From assembly GCA_950097015.1 (NCBI GenBank), contig CATNEN010000003.1:9095501-9159500 (forward strand): DNA of 64,000 nt, in the 5' to 3' direction. The notes below the pieces were generated by a model, which ran no database searches, was not told the DNA's origin, and saw nothing but the letters and a program-made list of their open reading frames with translations. Positions 61,371-64,000 of the stretch are shown one piece after another (position 1 is the stretch's first letter; every line of letters starts with the position of its first letter). A program made the position numbers and the translations under genes. Source of the stretch: Macrostomum hystrix. Lineage: Eukaryota > Platyhelminthes > Macrostomidae.

Positions 61371-61429
61371 GTTTTTGAGGACTAATAAATCTGACTTCTG
61401 GTAAACAGCCGATCAATTTTTCGAAACTT

Positions 61430-62325
61430 GATGAGGGAATGTGTGGCATCTTGATAAGGGAATGTGTTACATCCTGAAGAGGAATGTGTGACATCTTGAT
61501 GAGGGAATGTGTGACATATTGATGAGGGAATGTGTGACATCTTGATAAGGGAATGTGTGACATCTTGATGAGGGAATGTGTGACATATTGATGAGGGAAT
61601 GTGTGACATCTTGATAAGGGAATGTGTGACATCTTGATAAGGGAATGTGTGACATATTGATGAGGGAATGTGTGACATCTTGATGAGGGAATGTGTTACA
61701 TCTTGATGAGGGAATGTGTGGCATCTTGATAAGGGAATGTGTGGCATCTTGATGAGGGAATGTGTTACATCTTGATGAGGGAATGTGTGGCATCTTGATG
61801 AGGGAATGTGTGGCATCTTGATAAGGGAATGTGTTACATCCTGAAGAGGAATGTGTGACATCTTGATGAGGGAATGTGTGACATCTTGATAAGGGAATGT
61901 GTTACATCCTGATGAGGAATGTGTGACATCTTGATGAGGGAATGTGTTACATCTTGATGAGGGAATGTGTGGCATCTTGATGAGGGAATGTGTTACATCT
62001 TGATGAGGGAATGTGTTACATCTTGATGAGGGAATGTGTGGCATCTTGATAAGGGAATGTGTTACATCCTGATAAGGGAATGAGTGACATCTTGATAAGG
62101 TAATGTGTTACATCCTGATGAGGAATGTGTGACATCTTGATGAGGGAATGTGTGACATCTTGATAAGGGAATGTGTTACATCCTGATGAGGGAATGTGTG
62201 ACATCTTGATAAGGGAATGTGTGACATCTTGATGAGGGAATGTGCGGCATCTTGATAAGGGAATGAGTGACATCTTGATAAGGGAATGTGTTACATCCTG
62301 ATGAGGGAATGTGTGACATTGACAT
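61430..62325. repeat. 23-bp minisatellite 3' of the Cys4 gene
   Basis: About 39 units of GATGAGGGAATGTGTGACAT plus CTT. Subtypes: GATAAGG, ATATT, GTTACATC and GTGGCATC. Minus-strand frames with repeated SHIP-type residues are artefacts. Confidence 0.95.
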
Positions 62326-62685
62326 GGGATAATTTTAGGAGCGTAGTTAAGTTGTTTGCATTTAATCTGCTTATAATAATAATCGATTTGCGTATTTTAG
62401 CAAATATTTCTTTACAGCTCGTTACAAAACTCTTTGTAGTTGGTTTGTAAGCGCTAAATATAGATTATTTTTTGTGTTTTTTCTTCAAACTTTCCAGTTC
62501 TTTTATCGCAGTGGATATTAAATTTAATAAGGTTATATTTTTTACTTACTGTAATTAAGTACAGAAATTCAGTGCAAACATTAATAAACGATAAATACAA
62601 GGTAAATAAAGCAATTAATAAACTTTGAATTAGCCCCAGTTAAACAACTTTTAATTTGTAAGTTTTCAAACCGTGTTATACCTTT
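62326..62685. other. AT-rich spacer between two arrays
   Basis: No gene recognised. Confidence 0.5.
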
Positions 62686-62689
62686 TATT

Positions 62690-63295
62690 AGGAAGAGAGA
62701 CTCACCTTCAGTCTCAGGTAGACAGACTCTCACCCTCAGTATCAGGTAGACAGACTCTCACCTTCAGTCTCAGGTAGACAGACTCTCACCCTCAGTATCA
62801 GGTAGACAGACTCTCACCTTCAGTCTCAGGTAGACAGACTCTCACCCTCAGTCTCAGGTAGACAGACTCTCACCCTCAGTCTCAGGTAGACAGACTCTCA
62901 CCCTCAGTATCAGGTAGACAGACTCTCACCTTCAGTCTCAGGTAGACAGACTCTCACCCTCAGTCTCAGGTAGACAGACTCTCACCCTCAGTCTCAGGTA
63001 GACAGACTCTCACCCTCAGTCTCAGGTAGACAGACTCTCACCCTCAGTCTCAGGTAGACAGACTCTCACCCTCAGTATCAGGTAGACAGACTCTCACTCT
63101 CAGTATCGATCAGGTAGACAGACTCTCACCCTCAGTCTCAGGTAGACAGACTCTCACTCTCAGTATCGATCAGGTAGACAGACTCTCACCCTCAGTCTCA
63201 GGTAGACAGACTCTCACCCTCAGTCTCAGGTAGACAGACTCTCACTCTCAGTCTCAGGTAGACAGACTCTCACCCTCAGTCTCAGGTAGACATAC
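62690..63295. repeat. 28-bp minisatellite
   Basis: About 21 units of CAGGTAGACAGACTCTCACC plus CTCAGTCT; subtypes CTTCAGTCT, CTCAGTAT and a rarer CTCAGTATCGAT. Confidence 0.95.
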
Positions 63296-63868
63296 TAAGG
63301 TAGATAGACAGATTAATGTCCTAGGTAAATGACTCATTTTAAAACATCAATAATCATTCGCCAGGGCTAGCAATAATCAAAACTTCAATAACTTATAATT
63401 TAGTTTTTTATTTCTATCAGAAAAAAAATATCGCTATCGCCTGTACCTCACTCATCAGCCAGAAATAAATGATCAGGGTTCCTTTAGTAGGTGAAAGAGT
63501 ACATGTGCAGGTGCATGTTGTTTTGGTTGCGGCTATGGCAAAATGGATTTTCTCGACATCAGAATATATGTAAAAGAAGATTAATACTGCAGGTATATGA
63601 AACTGACTTATTTGCTACAGGATATAATTAGTCATAGACCTAAAAAATTAATGAAAAAAACACGAAGCGCAGAACAATTAAAAATTGGATGAAGATAATT
63701 GGTTTGATAGCTCGACTTATAAACGTGTTTACTAAAACGGCAAGTCCCACAGGCGAAGAAACATATTATAATTAATTAACTATTAACTAGAAGGCTATAA
63801 TGGCATGGCAACAAGCTAAACGAAGCGACAATCCGAAAGATAAATTATCTTTTCTCATAATAATTTAG
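63296..63868. other. AT-rich DNA, nothing certain
   Basis: A short ATG frame starts at 63799 (MAWQQAKRSDNPKDK) and stops at 63868. It abuts the possible exon below, but no GT donor separates them. Confidence 0.35.
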
Positions 63869-64000
63869 CGGTCTCGTAGTGAAAAAGAAGATTTTTTCCA
63901 ACGAAATAAGCTTTCAAAGAAAGAAGAAAGAGTAGCGGAAGAAGGAAAGTGGGTGCAAGAAGACATTGTTTCAAGGTCTTCGCCAGAAAGGAGTGAAGCG
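63869..64000 (+). CDS. possible internal exon of a charged protein, open at right edge
   Basis: After an acceptor-like TAATTTAG, a frame is open for 44 codons to the window end (RSRSEKEDFFQRN, KEERVAEEGKW, then DIVSRSSPERSE). It is rich in Lys, Glu, Arg and Ser, with less AT bias than the DNA before it. Unidentified, and may be chance. Confidence 0.25.

Overview
The window is eukaryotic nuclear DNA from an invertebrate animal. Its genes are split by GT-AG introns. They encode metazoan proteins: SPT16, a MAP2K4/MKK4 kinase, a TMUB-type membrane ubiquitin-like protein, a monocarboxylate transporter, a TRP-like channel and secreted fucolectin-like lectins. It also carries BEL/Pao, Ty3/gypsy, LINE, mariner, SINE and MITE-type repeats. 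The species cannot be fixed from sequence alone. A marine lophotrochozoan, perhaps a free-living flatworm, is my tentative guess.

Layout. 1-4108: 5' part of a BEL/Pao LTR retrotransposon reading leftward off the window. 4212-7330: fucolectin-like gene A (minus). 7735-11228: a 3.5-kb array of 16-bp units. 12512-19312: SPT16 (minus; nine phase-0 exons seen, first coding exon not found). 20007-23394: three non-autonomous DNA transposons with terminal inverted repeats. 24451-26155: fucolectin-like copy B (minus, frameshifted). 26505-28593: two pieces of a third copy, C, on the plus strand (promoter plus exon 1, and the last exon). 28682-30705: TRP/polycystin-like channel (minus). 32049-36120: relics of gypsy, LINE endonuclease and mariner. 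36341-41353: MAP2K4 (plus), followed by an array of CCAAT boxes. 47038-50935: TMUB-like gene (plus). 53316-56215: SLC16 transporter (minus). 58473-61370: an unrecognised gene with a Cys4 motif and in-frame repeats (plus). 63869-64000: a possible exon running off the right end.

The most striking property is the tandem-repeat load. About 25 separate minisatellites, roughly 30% of the window by my estimate, fill introns and intergenic DNA. Most have their own unit sequence (16-64 bp). Many of the long open frames in the window are artefacts of these arrays. A tRNA-derived SINE family occurs at least eight times, mostly inside introns.

The genes are unrelated housekeeping or signalling genes and do not form a pathway. 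The exception is the fucolectin cluster, where comparing copies A, B and C shows duplication, inversion, decay and a retrotransposon insertion into the 3' end of A.
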